A DNA stretch of 64,000 bases. It comes from Orthonyx spaldingii (Eukaryota; Chordata; Aves; Passeriformes; Orthonychidae). Below, in pieces: positions 47,009-60,560 of the stretch. The notes below the pieces were generated by a model. That model was not told the DNA's origin, searched no databases, and was given only the letters and a program-made list of their open reading frames with translations. Position 1 is the first letter of the stretch. Each line of letters starts with the position of its first letter. The translations under genes were made by a program, and so were the position numbers. Location of the stretch: positions 853,331-917,330 of the forward strand of contig VZTJ01005553.1 of NCBI GenBank assembly GCA_013397795.1, read 5' to 3'.

Positions 47009-49689
47009 GGCAGACAGCTGAGCTGAAAGAGAAATCTCTATATATGACAGAGTAGCACACACAAGTCTGTTTAGGGTGAAGTCTCAGAGAAATCTTTCTA
47101 GTTTCCCTCTTGAGATGGCATACCTTGGCATCCAAGAGGACACACAGCAGCATTGAACTCAACTACATTCACCACAGGTTTTAACCAGTGTAGCATTTTC
47201 ATTTTCACAATGAATGTACTTCTGTCCTGTATTGCATTGCCTCTGAGCTGCAAGGGGAAGGGATGGAAACAGTACAATTACCTTGAGATCTATCTATCTG
47301 GGGTCCACCACTGCCCCAGGAGCCTTCCTGGGGGCATATTTTATTTGAATTTTGGGGGATGATAAGCCTTCAAGAAAGAAACAAATTCCCTCAGGAAAAG
47401 GATAGTTATCTAGATCAGCATATACCTTATGATACAGTCATTACTACCAGAAGAGACAACCAAGGTTTGCCAAGGGGCCTCATCCCTAATATGTTATATC
47501 CAACTTCATTTTGACACAGAAAAAACCAAATCCTCCCTTGCCTGTCCCAATGGAAGATGTGTGTCTAGTCTTTTTTCTCAGTGTGGCTCCATTTGCCTAA
47601 TCACACATTGCTTAATGGAAAAACAAATGCTCAGCAGTTCTGCACTAGCAGACTTCCACCCAGTGTACACCTTGCAGTACTCCACTTGGTCATCTTTCTT
47701 TGTGTATATTTATTCTTACCAGGATCATTAACACAAGATTAGATGGTTTGGCCAATGTTAATAGAGGAAGGTGTGCTGCTGTTTTCCCTGCAGCATTTTT
47801 TTGCTTTCCTTATCTTAGGTAGGGAAGCAAAGGAGGCTGGAGTGCAAGAAACCATTCCAGCCTAAAAAGTTTTAGACCATTAGTGATGCTGGAATTAAAA
47901 GATTAAAACACTTGTTTCAAGTGCTAAGTAGTCATGTTCTCTTATTAATGTCACACTCTACTAAGCATTATGCCATACTTTGTAATGCATGGATTCATCC
48001 CCCACATCCTGTGCAGAAAAGTGCTTTGGGCTTGTGTTTAAATTTGAGTGCTCTCCTAAATCAAGATTCCAGGCTTTATATTCCCTTACATTCATTTCCT
48101 CCTCTCATTCCCCCCAAACCCTGCTCTCAGTGCCCTCAAATGTGCTTACTTTGAAAGCCACACTTTAAAACTCACTGATTTTCTGAAGACCCAGAGCAGA
48201 CACTTAATCTAGAGACATCCCATGACATCATATGCCCCAACGCTTCATTGAATCAGCCCTACTGGGCCTTAAAGGGACTCTGCACTTGCACTTCCTGCTG
48301 AGGCATTTCTATCTGTGTTCCTGCAGAGGCATTTTCAACATCTGTCTTATTTGCCTGTGCTGCACAGCTGGATGTATGACAGACTCTCAGAGACAGACAT
48401 TTATCACTCCTGCATTACCATACTCTGTTCTTGCTGTACTGTGGGTAAGAGCCTTACTCATCACATTAAAAATGCAAGGAACAATTAAAGAATCCCACTC
48501 TTAATGAGATGGTACTTCTCCCATCAATTTTAAGCAATGAATATTGCAAACTCCCTTTCAAGAAGGTTAGACTAGTACTCACAACTCTGCTGTCAAGGAC
48601 AGAAGCTCCCGCTGAAATGTGCTGAGCTCCTGACACTTGCAGGATCTGTGCTGAGCCTGAGTGTTGGGTGGCTGTCACATCTAATTAATGTCAATCCAGT
48701 CCAGGGATCCTACCTCTAAGTCATGGTCCTTGACCAGACAGGCTGAAGTGCTGTTCTAACTAGCATACATGGAGTGTAATTCATTTACTATACTAAATAT
48801 AGGATGTGCTAATTTATGAAGGGGTGGGAAGAGCTAGACAAATTTCTATTTTAAAATGTCTAATTTTTTCCCATGGAGATGAATATATGCGAAATGATTT
48901 AAATGTTGGAGATCTTAAGGGAAAAAAGTCAGTGAAAGTACTGTAGACTATAGGGGAAGAAAACTTTCATCATGAGAGGATGAATTTCTCTCTGACAAAA
49001 GATAAAACCCAAACAGGCACCAGAGAAAATACAGCATTAATTGCTGCACTAATCAAGTGAGCCAGTAGCGTGTAACAACTCATCACTGTTCATTCTGGAA
49101 GTACCTACTGCAAGTGTTCAAGTGACTGAAATACAGCATCCTTCAAATTTTTAAACAAAAGGAGGATTGTGAAACTATGGTGTTTAGCACTGAGCTGATC
49201 TAGCTGGATAGTGTATGCTCCTGCAGAACCAAAATAATGCAAGAAAGGGGTTCGGTCCTGAACCTCAGTGTTGAGGGAAAATGTAATTCGTACTATCTAA
49301 GCATATTCAATCCCTTTTCTAATCAAGTTGTATATTCAAGTTTGTGATTGCTACCTGTGTGTAGGTTATATATATAGTGTGTAAAACCTTTCACAATATT
49401 TCAGTTTGGATAATATTGCAGAAAAGGAACAGAATATTATGAATAAAGTTACTTCTTTTTATTATAACTTTTGAAAAATGAGTAGAACGGGGTTGTTTGC
49501 TAATAATCTCTAAGACAGTTGTATGACATTGCTCAAAGTATGGACAGAAATCTCAGACTGTGCATGTCAATGAAATTCCTAAGGGAATGACAACAAGAAT
49601 GTAATTGGCTCAACGCTGACAAAAAAAAAGTGCTTTCATTGTGTCAGGGTTTGGATTCCTGCTTGGAATAATTTAGGTAGGAAGTCAGC
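47009..49689. other. Intergenic DNA without recognised features
   Basis: No gene or clear repeat recognised. Confidence 0.5.
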
Positions 49690-49935
49690 TCTGTATCCCA
49701 TTTAGTCCACCTGCCTCCTCAAAGGAGGTCTGATTTCAAACTTAGAGGAGCATTCTCAGGGTATTTACTGGTCGAATTTTGAACATCTTCAAGGATGACA
49801 ATTCCACCACCTCACTTTGAAATTTTCCTTGTTGGAAATCTGGAAGTTGTGTTTCTTCCTCCTTGTCCTTGATTGTGCACCTTGGAGGAGTGTCTGACTC
49901 CATATGCTCTACCTCCCTTAAGACCATTTAAGGAT
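49690..49935 (-). mobile_element. Older CR1 LINE fragment, antisense
   Basis: ATCTTCAAGGATGACAATTCCACCACCTC, GGAAATTTTCC-like and TTGTGCACCTTGGAGGAGTGTCTGACTCCAT blocks follow the order of an older CR1 subfamily read in antisense. Divergence is high. Confidence 0.65.
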
Positions 49936-50477
49936 ACATTCAGGGTGTAATCTCCCGAATTATTCTGCAGAGATACTGAAGCACCTTTGTGACCAGTTCA
50001 GGCAGCAAATTTAACTCAACTTTCCAGAAGCAAATTATGAACAGAAACAAAGATGTCATTGCAGGGAGATTGGATTTTAAAAGCAATGGTCTCTCTAGTC
50101 ATGCAGAAAATATATATCTCATCTTGATTCAAACATTCAGTGAAAACAATTAGGGATGGCTGTCACTGTTAAATGCAATGAAATATGTCTTCAGTTTAGG
50201 CAATATCACTTAAGACGATAACTGTTAAACTGGTTAAAGTTAAATGTACTTTTATTGCCAGTATTCTCAAGTCCAAATGGGAATGCTTCCAAACCCAAAC
50301 TTGTGGACTTCATTTCTACAGAAAAACTCCCTCACGTGGAGGACATCTGTAACTAAGATGGTAGCTTTCTTCTGTAAATTCACCATAATAAAGCAGTTAT
50401 TTGGCTCATATATTAAACTTGTTATAATCTGTGGACAGGCAAATCCAAGAATTTCTCACATTCCTTTTACGCTGTAG

Positions 50478-50740
50478 AATCCAGAGCTGGATGCAACACT
50501 CCAAGAGGGGTATCCCAAAAGCAGAGGAGAGGGAAGAATCAACTCCTTTGACCTGCTGGTCACCCTTCTTTTGATGCAGCCCAGGACACGACTGGCCTTA
50601 CAGGCTGCAAGAGCACACTGATGAATTGTGCTATGCTTCTTGTCCAAACACGCCCAAGTCTTTCTACCCAGGACTAGTCTTGATTTATCCTCTGCTCAGC
50701 CTGTACTTGTGCTTAATTTACTACATATTTGTGGAATTTT
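50478..50740 (-). mobile_element. CR1 LINE fragment, antisense
   Basis: ATCCAGAGCTGGATGCAACACTCCAAG, CTTTGACCTGCTGGTCACCCTTCTTTTGATGCAGCCCAGGACACG and CTCAGCCTGTACTTGTGCTT are CR1 blocks upstream of the 3' end. The 3' terminus itself is absent, so this is an internal remnant. Confidence 0.88.
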
Positions 50741-52643
50741 AGCTGTTAATATCCCCCATGCCTTCTAGCTGGTGTGTGTGTATGTGTGTGAGTTTGGTTT
50801 TTTGGCATTTTTTTCCTTGTTTCTTTGTTTGGGATTTCATTTATTTGGCTTTGGGTTTTGTTGTTAGTTTTGTTGGTTTTTATGTGTTTTTCTTGGAGAA
50901 CACATGCATACCTGTTCTCCAAGACTACGGTCTTTTGTAGTGAAGTCCCTTGGGTTTGAATTCAACCTCCTGCACCTTGGGCTAGCAAGCTTTCCTGAAC
51001 TCTGTGTTGGTAAAGAGGTTCACTAATGATATGGCAAAGAGGGCTAGCAAGGAAATGTGACACCATAGGAGAAAAATGCATGAGGAGATAAGACCCACAA
51101 AACCTGAAGAGTTTTACAGCTCTTCTATGACACGCAGGCAATTCTATTTGCTGATTAGCCACAGTTAATCCCTTCAGTCTTAGGGACTTCTGGGGACTTC
51201 AGACAGGTTAAATTGATATTACTAACACTTCGGAGCACACTGCAACAGAAGTAAAAAATAGAGTGTTGCAAAATCTTCATTGATTTGATTCCAGAGCTGA
51301 TATTAAGCAGCTGTCATTATCAGCAAGGGCATCACATTTAGAAAGTATTTAGAACATATATGTGTACATACCTAAATATATATAGCTGCTTTATACTTTG
51401 ACATACATATAACATGTGTTACATATTACATATACATATAACGTATTCTCTCTGAATTAGCTTTGATATTCCTTCTTTCAACTTTGGCTATAAGATTTTT
51501 ACTGTAAGCTTTTGCCCCTGCTGATTTTATGTAGGTCTCTGCCTGAAAGAGTCAAACTTGATTTTCACAGTAAGCTGCACCATGACTGTCAGGTTTATTG
51601 GACTCCTATTGAGACATATTAATGGTGGTCTGTTCCTCTGCAATAATGTCACTATTATTTTGTGTCATTCTCATGTCTATAGTTTTCTATAAAATATGCT
51701 CATAAAATTCAAGCAACAATCTGAAATTTCTATATTTCCTGCTCCTTTTAAAGGTTACCTAGAAACATCTGCAGCACAATAACAGTAAACTATCACACAC
51801 CTAAGAATACTTGCTGTAAACTGCTCCATTGTGCCAATTAAATGCAGTATGAACTCTACACAGGGGAGCACTCTATTTCTTCATTATTGCTTTTATATAA
51901 TTTTAAATCCTGTTCACTGCAGCAACAAACATCCAAGCAAATATTTAAAAAGCTAAATGGGGAAATGTAGAACACGTTAATCTGCTACTGGAAACTTGAA
52001 TGTGTGCAACTCCACATATGGCAGATCTATGTTCAGGGTGCAATAAAATATTTTCAAAGGCACAGAGAAAATTGCATATTTGCCTTTTTAATATATGCAA
52101 TTAGACATAATTGGAAGGGATCTAACTGGTAGAGTGGGCTGACTTAGATGGCAACATGTGCTGATGTTACACATATTGTAGTGATAGTTTAAGAGAAGCA
52201 TAAACCTAGAAAGGTCCAATTCACTGTTACAAAAAACATGGTTGTGGGGCGGCATAAGAGACTACCTGCCGAATAAAGAATTTTGCCAGCAATGTAATTC
52301 ATCAACATTGCAATATGTTGAAAATTCTGGTCAACAATGGCCTTTGGTGCAATTAAGAGTTGAGAAAAAGTAGATATGTTTTGAAGTTGTTTCCTTTGCA
52401 AGGCTCCAGCTCTCTGAGTTTGGAGAGTCAGAGCCCTTGAGCTACTATTGAAAAGCCAGTGAGGTGGCACAGCTGATGTCTTTCTTGTGTGATTAATGAC
52501 AAAAACAGAGGGCTTGAACAGCAGGTGCCTCAGAACTGTAGTGATGATGACAATTTAGTTTCATTAGAATGTTGTCTCTCTGCTCTTCCTGTAATTTGAT
52601 CATAGAATTTCTTGCCAAAGCCTTTCAGCTTTCAGTCTGCATG
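50741..52643. other. Intergenic DNA without recognised features
   Basis: No gene recognised. T-rich and TG-rich simple sequence at about 50770-50895 and an AT-rich ACATATA stretch at about 51350-51445. Confidence 0.5.
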
Positions 52644-52985
52644 GTCATAGAATCATAGAATGGTTTGGTTTGGAAGGTACCTTAAAGACCATATAGTTTC
52701 CAGCCCCCTGCCATGCACAGGGACACCTTCCACTAGACCAGGTTGCTCAGAGCCCCATCCAATCTGGCCTTGAACACTTCCAGGGATGGGCATCCACAAC
52801 TTCTCTGGGGAACCTGTTCCAGTGCCTCACCACCTTCACAGTAAATAATTTCTTCCTTATATCTAACCTAAATTTTCCTTCTCTCAATGTGAACCCATTA
52901 CTCCTGTTCCCTATCACTACAGTTCCTGATGAATAGTCTCTCTCTGGCTTCCTTGTAGGTCCACTAAATATCCTGTCATGTCCTA
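52644..52985 (-). mobile_element. CR1 LINE 3' fragment, antisense
   Basis: Begins CATAGAATCATAGAATGGTTTGG and continues through CCTTCCACTAGACCAGGTTGCTCAGAGCCCCATCCAATCTGGCC and CAGTGCCTCACCACCTTCACAGTAAA. A well-preserved 3' end. Confidence 0.93.
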
Positions 52986-54174
52986 GGTATAAACAGCAAC
53001 CAAGGAAGACATAATTTAATATGAAGCCATAAAATGCTGCAAAGAATTATTCTGGATTAATTTAGCCATAAAGAGTTCTGTCCTTTAAACTCATTTTCTT
53101 TTTTTAGGATTACTCTATATCTACATCATATCCTCCAACATGGTGTTCTCTCTGAATTGTTCTGTTGTAGATAAGTTTAGTCCATCTGACAAGCCTAAAA
53201 TTGAAGAAATGACTGCCTGTCCTTGGCAGCAAGGCTGTGCCAATACTCCACCAGATTTCCCAATCTTCCCTAGCAACCCTGTAAAACAGATAAAATTCAA
53301 TTCAAGAGGGAAAAGTGAGTGGAAAAATGCAATGAGGGTATTAATGATACACGGTGGAAGGCAACCAACTTGGCTCTCTCTGTGTAACCCCTGTAGGCTT
53401 TCTGCTTTGAAATAAAAGTAATTAATTCAGAAATGCACAAAGCCACTTCATGACAAGAACATCTATTTTAGGATTACACCACTTTGATTTCAGAATGCAG
53501 TGGCCACTTGAGGGTAATTCCAAAGCAGACGTGAAATAACACCTAATGAACCTAGCTAAGTTTCTGGTGATGACAAGGTCATAATATCACTTTCCACCAT
53601 GAAATAGAACATAACCTCATCAACTTGCTTTTCATTGTGCTTATTGTACTGTTTCTTGATCATCTAAAAAAGATCCCTATGAATCTATTCAGCACAGTTA
53701 CTATAGTACTCTAGTTACTATAGACATCTTTTAGAGAGTTAGTTTAAAAGATTTGTAGAAATTTTATGGTATTAAAATCTTAAAGGATTTTGAAAGAGAG
53801 AGGTGGAAGATACAATCAAAGGATACACCAAGAAATGAAGAGGTCTTAGTTAGAGGTCAAAAAGAGTATTTAATCTTGGCTTAGGGTAGGAAGGAAAAGG
53901 AAGAGATACAGCAGTGAACTTGTTCTGTACCGTAGCCCAGAGCTCCGAAACACAGATTCAGCCACATATTTCTATTTACCAAGCAGGCAGAATATGGCTC
54001 ATACCACATCTTTTCAAGGTGAACTGCTGAAGGGTTGCAAGAGAAGCATCATGAGAGAAACACACTTGGTAACTCAGAATTGAGATAGTATGGGGTTCTT
54101 GTTCCTGATCTAGTGTTTACTCACCTGATCAGACCCTCAATCCTGCTATTCCCAGGTCTAAGCTACTATCCTTT
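52986..54174. other. Intergenic DNA without recognised features
   Basis: No gene or clear repeat recognised. Confidence 0.5.
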
Positions 54175-54388
54175 TCTGGATTTCCAGATATAAGGAAGAA
54201 ATTCTTTAAGAGTGGTGGGGCACTGGAAGAGATTTCCCCATCCTTGGAGGTGTTCAAAATCAGGCTGGATGGGGCTCTGAGGAACCTGGTCAGTGGACAA
54301 TGTCCCTGTCCCTGGGAGGGGGCTTGGAACTAGATGGTCTTTAAGGTCCTTTCCAACCCAAAGCATTCTATTACATGATTCTATGATA
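54175..54388 (+). mobile_element. CR1 LINE 3' fragment
   Basis: ATATAAGGAAGAAATTCTTTAAGAGTGGTGGGGCACTGG through TCCTTTCCAACCCAAAGCATTCTATTACATGATTCTATGAT is a CR1 3' end in sense orientation. Confidence 0.92.
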
Positions 54389-57300
54389 TTTTCAAATCAT
54401 TTAATCTGTCACAGTGAATGGCACCACTACATTTTTTTATTTATAAAAGACTATTATCTTTGAATATTTCCTGTACTCCCTATGATCTCAGAGGAACAAA
54501 AAAGGAAAGAAGCAGTCTTATTATTTTGCTGCCAATATCTGCCCAAGAAGAATTTATTTAACACGCTTTCTGTATGATGTGATTATAATGGAGCTGAATT
54601 AGATTTTAACCTCTGAAGAAAACCAGAAAAATGTAATTGAAGCCAATAGTTAATTTGCATTTTACTGTGTGATAGAGGTCAAGACCTACCTCAGCTCACT
54701 TCTTTAGTATTGGTTTAACAAATATATGGTCTGAAATTGGAATACATATTTTTAAAATAATGGGTTTACCCTACTTGATTGGCCAGTTTGTCTACAGGAT
54801 ACAAATGGAGGGTTCAGACTTGTGCCCCACAGATTAATTTCAGTTATTTGTGTATTGAAACTATCTTAATACTCTGACAGCAGTTTCACTCACACAAAAC
54901 AAAGCACATATTCAAGTAATGATGCGTATATAATGTTAGGTCTCTGTTTCCATTTTACTTTATCCTGTGGCTAATTGCCTCACTGCAGACTTTCAATTAG
55001 TTTGACTCCCAGCTGTATTCAGGAAGCCAAGTGGGAATGCCTGCATAAGCCTTTGAAGTCCTTTGCATTATCTGCTAATCTAAAAATCTTATCAACACAG
55101 CATTTGAGAGGAAGAAATGAATACTTATGAAAAAACATTAATCTTCTTGAAGCTTTAGAAACTGCTTTGACACAACAGGAGATGCTAAAGTGAGGCTTTG
55201 TCCCCAGTCCAGTTCTACCAATTCTGTCAGGATGCTCTGATAACACTGAATGTATAAAAAACCCTGCTGTTTCAACAATTCTTTAGATACTGATGAAATT
55301 CAGTTAGAAGGAGCAACAGGATGTTTTTGTTAACATGTGCTGATCATCACAACTAATAAACTCTAGATTCACGTGGCTGAAGAGTTACAACTGAACTTGA
55401 CATTTTGTGTCTCAGAGACAGTGTCACCACACCATGTTAAAGGCAGGTGAGAAAGTGCCAGGAGGCTGTGAAAAGCCTTGAGCTGTTTGACCTGAAGATG
55501 GAACATTTATTTTCTCTCTTTCTTTAGTAGCAACAATAAATGAGCAGAAAGATAGATACACTCACTGTGAAGCCCTAAATTCTAATCTTATTTCTGCTGA
55601 TTATTACCCTACAGTCTTGTTTTCCTCCAACAAAAATGAAAGCTCTCACATCTGCTTATGTATGCTGTGGGCTGTTGGTGAGAATATAATTAACTAATAA
55701 TGATATTACACTTCAATAATATTAGATTTGGTTGGCTGAAGGGTATTGCAGCATCCTCAGTAAATCCAAGAATCTGGTAGGGGTTTAGCTCCTCCTAACT
55801 TTGATGAGACTTGCAAAAAAATGCAGGCCCAATAACAACTTCCTGTGACTCATAGGCTCAGAATGTTGTCTTACCTTTTCTTAGGTCTCAGGTCCCAAGG
55901 AAGCATCTGAGCTTTTGGAGAAACTTCACCTCTGTCCTATAAGTAAAGAAAGCCAGAAAAAACGGTTCGGTTAGGTTGGTAAGGATACAAAACAGCATTT
56001 CTACTTTTCATTGCTTCTGGTCACTTCTTCAACATTCATTCTGGCTGTAGTGGCTTGGTTTGCTTTCAAACAATATTCAGTTCTGTCAACGTTCTTTTCC
56101 TTTCTCAAGTCTCTTCACTCAGAAGCAAACCTTTTCATTAGCTGCTGGAAAGAACTTAGTATTGGTATTTTGGTTTTCTTTCTAGCATTTTTTTTTTTCA
56201 TTTCTAGGCATTAGTCAGTCATATGTGAGGGAGGATTCCTGAAGGAGCTACAAAGTTAAACACATAATTGCGATCTCTTGCAGATGTTTATCTTTCTTCT
56301 TTGTTGTTGTTTCCTTTGAACAAATTATCCAAAGTTGTTTAAACTGAAAGTATGCAATCATGCTTTGTCAATGGAAAAACAAATTGATTTTGGTCCTGGA
56401 ATAACTGATTCACCTTGCTAACATAGGAGTATGAGTAGGAGGAAAAAATACTACAAAATTTCAAAATGTGTTCTTTCCATTCATTGTGAATTATTTCTTC
56501 TCAACTCTTTTTTACTTCATTTTAAATCTCTGCTTTCTCTTTTCTTCATTTTTCACTCTCAGGTCACATCTCTGCTTCACATGGTCATATCTTATTTTTA
56601 TATTTACTGTTGGTTTTTCAAATGCAATAATATTATGTAAGTATGGGAAAGAAGAAACTTTCGCTTTCCCAGTTGTGTGTATTTGCTTCCATCATGGATG
56701 GATGGGTGTGTGAACAGATGGACAGACTAACAGATACATAGGCAGATGTGGACCACTGCAGAACACACCTTAACATATCACATTAAAAATCTTTTAGTTT
56801 TGCATATTAATATATGTTCTCTGTTATACGCAAACTTGAAATTAAAACAAGAAAGAGGAAAAGTAGATACAGTGAGACAGAATAATGCACTGAGCTAGAA
56901 ATTAAAAAGAAAGTGAGTTTCAAGCTCCTTGAAATATTTTCCTTGTGTAAAGAATCAACTTTTTTGCTGAGCAGTCCCTCTTGATGTGAAGGAATGGTGT
57001 GAAGCTATGCTTTTTGCAAGTGATAACCTGTAATTCCCTGGGCTCAGAAAATGAACAGACAGCTCTGCAAAGTCACTGGACTACAAGGCAATACTTTTAT
57101 GAATGGTTAAAAGAACAGAGGACCTATGGTATTCATAGCGTCTGTTACTTGAAAGCTGAGAATAAATTGCAGTTAAAGTGTGATTTCTTTCATCACCAAC
57201 TAATTTTTTGAAGGGACTGGCAATTTTTATGACAAGTGATCTTACAATTAAAGCACCACTGTAATTTGTCTTTCCCTGGCATGTAATTTATGGTGTTCAA

Positions 57301-59401
57301 GCAGAGGAAGAAAGAAGCAGGGAGACTACAGAAATTACATTCCCTATGTAGAGGGAAAACCAGTAGCAGGGGTGCAACTAAATACTTATCTCTCCCAGAT
57401 TGTATGGAATAAGAGCAATGGTAAGAAGCTTCATACAGAATTCTATGAGATACAGAAAGTTCCAAGAATTAAAAAATATTTTAGGTGCATACTAAAGTTA
57501 TGCTGTTGTCTCTGTAAGTTAGAAAGTTGGTGACACTTGGAAGGTCTTGCTTTAAAGGTTGAAATAATGTGGACAGACATTCACATAGCATGCATATCAT
57601 TCACAGAAAGTGCTTACCTTCTATAATGCTTATGAAACTCATTTTATAGGCTAGGATAGGAGCTGCTTTGATTAGAAAGTTATGACCCCTGGATTAAAAA
57701 AACACATGAAACATATACAAAAATTCATTGACGACATTGACCAGCTTAAGAATGACTCAGGGAGCCGTTATGATTCCATCTGTTTCAACAGTACTGAACC
57801 ATGCAGCAGAAGACACCTGTGAAGAAATCATAATTATAAAGCCTGGACAGTTCTTAAAACTTTCAGGATGAATGAGAATAGCAATCAGTTTTCATTCTGA
57901 AAGGAAAGGAATAAAAAGAAAATCATTAACAGATTCAGAGCCTTGATAGGCTCTGAAAAAACAGCTGCTGTCTTTCCAGGGTTACTCTTCAAAACATGCT
58001 GTCTAAAGAATAGTCTTTTCAGAAAAAAAGTTAGCATACTTTGACGGAAATAGCCAGAGATCTTCCAGCCAGTTACAGCAGATGGCAGTTCAAAAGACAG
58101 AGGACATCTGTTTATGATTCATCTAATTTTGCAAAAGATTATGGGAATTTGAGATAGTGCTCTCAACAGAGTTTTTATTCCTCATAGGTGAGAATGGAGT
58201 CACCTCCATCTGGTGAAAGGTCTGACAGTGATGCCAATTTGCCGGGTAATCCTCATTACTGATCAAGAAGTTACCTTAGGCAATATGCAGATCTTCAGGG
58301 AAAAGTTGCAGGATGTGGATGTGTAATGCTTTCAGACAGAATGCTTTGCTCTTATAGAAAAAAATCTGCTTTCAGAATGTTTTTCCTTTTCATTTTGTAA
58401 ATGAACAATGAAGAGCCAGGAAGTCAGCTAGGAAAAGATTCTTTCACAAATGTTTCATTTGTAGTTAAAGAAATTATGAAATAAACTATTGTTGGTGGAG
58501 TTGCAAAACTGCAGTGATTTAATGATAATGATTGTCTCAACTATTTTGCTTCTCCATTTGAAGCATCGACAGCTGAAAAATATAATTTGGTACCATGCCA
58601 AAATAACTGTGACTTTGTTATTAAAGGATACCAAGAAATTTTCCACAATCAACGATGATTTTATCTCTTCCCAGCTGGTCTCATGCATTTCAAAAATACT
58701 TGAACTCATTTACTAGAGTTAACTGTCTTCAATGTACATACACAGGGCTGTGTAAGAAAATGAAGTTAAATAACAGCGACAGAAAGTTTATTCTCAGAAT
58801 TTCTCCACATATGTGCCAATTAACTTCAGTAGACTTAAGACATGACCTCATATAGGCAGAGCAGCTATCAGCTGACCACACAATTTTTAATGTCTTGTAG
58901 ACTGAATAATTGTGTTTCTAGAGTGTAGACGAACCAGACAGAGGTAGAGAAGATGTCACTCTTTTCTAGAGATACATAACAGTGGGGATAAAAAAGGATT
59001 ATACTATCTCACTGTTTATATATGCTCATGGATCTTATTGGTTTATTTACCTATTTTCACAAGTGCACAGTAGTCTAATTGAAGTATAACGTTTTGACTG
59101 CATTATTTTTAGTTTGTGCAGAAAATGAATGACTTTTTAATAGATGTGACCAATGTAATGCAGCTTAATAGAACGACCTTCTGTCATTTACGTCATGACA
59201 TGTAAAACCCAAGAATTTTCAGGTGCTTGTCACAAACAGAATAAATAGATTTACTTTTTTCTAAATATGTAAATGACATAACAGCGTGCAAATTGTAATA
59301 AACCAAAGGTTTTAAATGAGCAGCTGACCTGCATGACTGAAATTGTGTATTCTCTTCCCATCAAGTGGCAAATACTGTAGGTACAGTGGTGGCATCACCA
59401 T
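54389..59401. other. Intergenic DNA without recognised features
   Basis: Five kilobases of AT-rich DNA without a recognised gene or clear transposable element. Short frames show no family resemblance. Confidence 0.5.
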
Positions 59402-60190
59402 ATTATAGAATCATAGAATAGCCTAGGCTGGAGGGGACCTTGAAAGAGCCTCTAGTACAACCTTTCATGGGAAAAAGAATCTGTATGAGATGAACTAGGC
59501 TCTGTCCAATGGTAGCTCAAAACTATCAGTGATAGGGACTCTACTACATCGCTGGTGATGGTCATTCCCTTGGTCTAGTTAGTGACTTCTTACTGCAAAA
59601 AATGTCTTTCTTACACCACAGTAAAACTGCTGGTGTGATTTCTACCCATTGTCCCTCGTCTTCTGCCTTGGGAAAATAGAGCCTCCATCCTCTTTCTACC
59701 TACCCTTGAGATACTGGGAACTGTGATGAGATCCTTCCTGATCCTTCTCTGGAGAGGAGAGATCCAACATCTTCAGTCTTTCCTCATAGGGTAGTTCTTC
59801 AGACCTTTGATCATCTTTGTGACTCTCCTTTAGACCCTCTCCAGTCTGTCCGTGTCCTTCTTGAATTGTGGGGCCCAGAAATGGAGACAATACTCCAGGT
59901 GTGGCTGGACAAATGCTGAGTAGAGTCAGATGATCATGTCTCTATCCTTGCTGAAAACCAGGTAAACAGCAGCCACTGCACTCCCCATATAAATCCAAGA
60001 TGTTATTTTGGTGTAAAAAGGGATCCAGATTAGTCTGGCATGATTTGTACTTGGCAAATCCCTTCTGGTTTTTTCCCAATAATTTGCTTCTTTTGGTTGG
60101 TAGTACTTTTTGGAGGACTCATTCCAGTACTTTCTCAGGGTCAGAAGTTTCCTGGATTCTCTTATGGGTCCTTCTTGATATATTTCATAC
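59402..60190 (-). mobile_element. CR1 LINE fragment, antisense, reaching into the reverse-transcriptase region
   Basis: Starts ATAGAATCATAGAATAGCC and runs through CATCTTCAGTCTTTCCTCATAGG, TTTGATCATCTTTGTGACTCTCCTTTAGACCCTCTCC and AATACTCCAGGTGTGGC. From about 60010 it continues as decayed complement of the reverse-transcriptase region (TCTGGCATGATTTGTACTTGGCAAATCCC). It is one of the longer copies here, and non-coding. Confidence 0.85.
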
Positions 60191-60446
60191 TGCTGATCCA
60201 CTCCTGCTATGACAAACTACTTGCTAATATTAACATAGCTTAAAGGTAGGTGTGTTAATCTCATACTTAATCTTGTGAAATTCTGCCTCTGTTAAGCATA
60301 ATTTAAACCAAAACCCAAGTGATATTCAAGTTTGTGTCACAAGAAAGCTCTTAACTGTCATCTTTTCCAAACAAGCAAACAGCAAAAAATCCTCAATGGT
60401 CTTTCCTTGATGACTTTCCTCGGACTTCTAGATGACAGAGGGAGGC

Positions 60447-60560
60447 CAGGATGCATGGGACTTTGAGAAAACTGGTCTAGTGGAAGGTGTCCCTGCCAAT
60501 GGCAGAGATTGGAACTGGATAATTTGGGAAGTCCTTTCCACCACAAACCATTCTGTGAGT
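60447..60560 (+). mobile_element. CR1 LINE 3' tip
   Basis: GGGACTTTGAGAAAACTGGTCTAGTGGAAGGTGTCCCTGCC through TCCTTTCCACCACAAACCATTCTGTGAG is the last ~110 bases of CR1 in sense orientation, about 250 bases from an antisense copy. Confidence 0.88.

Noticed and set aside
53140..53415. 91-residue frame considered as a neighbour-gene exon
   Set aside because: No resemblance to CTSC, TMEM135 or GRM5 that I can see, and no convincing acceptor/donor pair.
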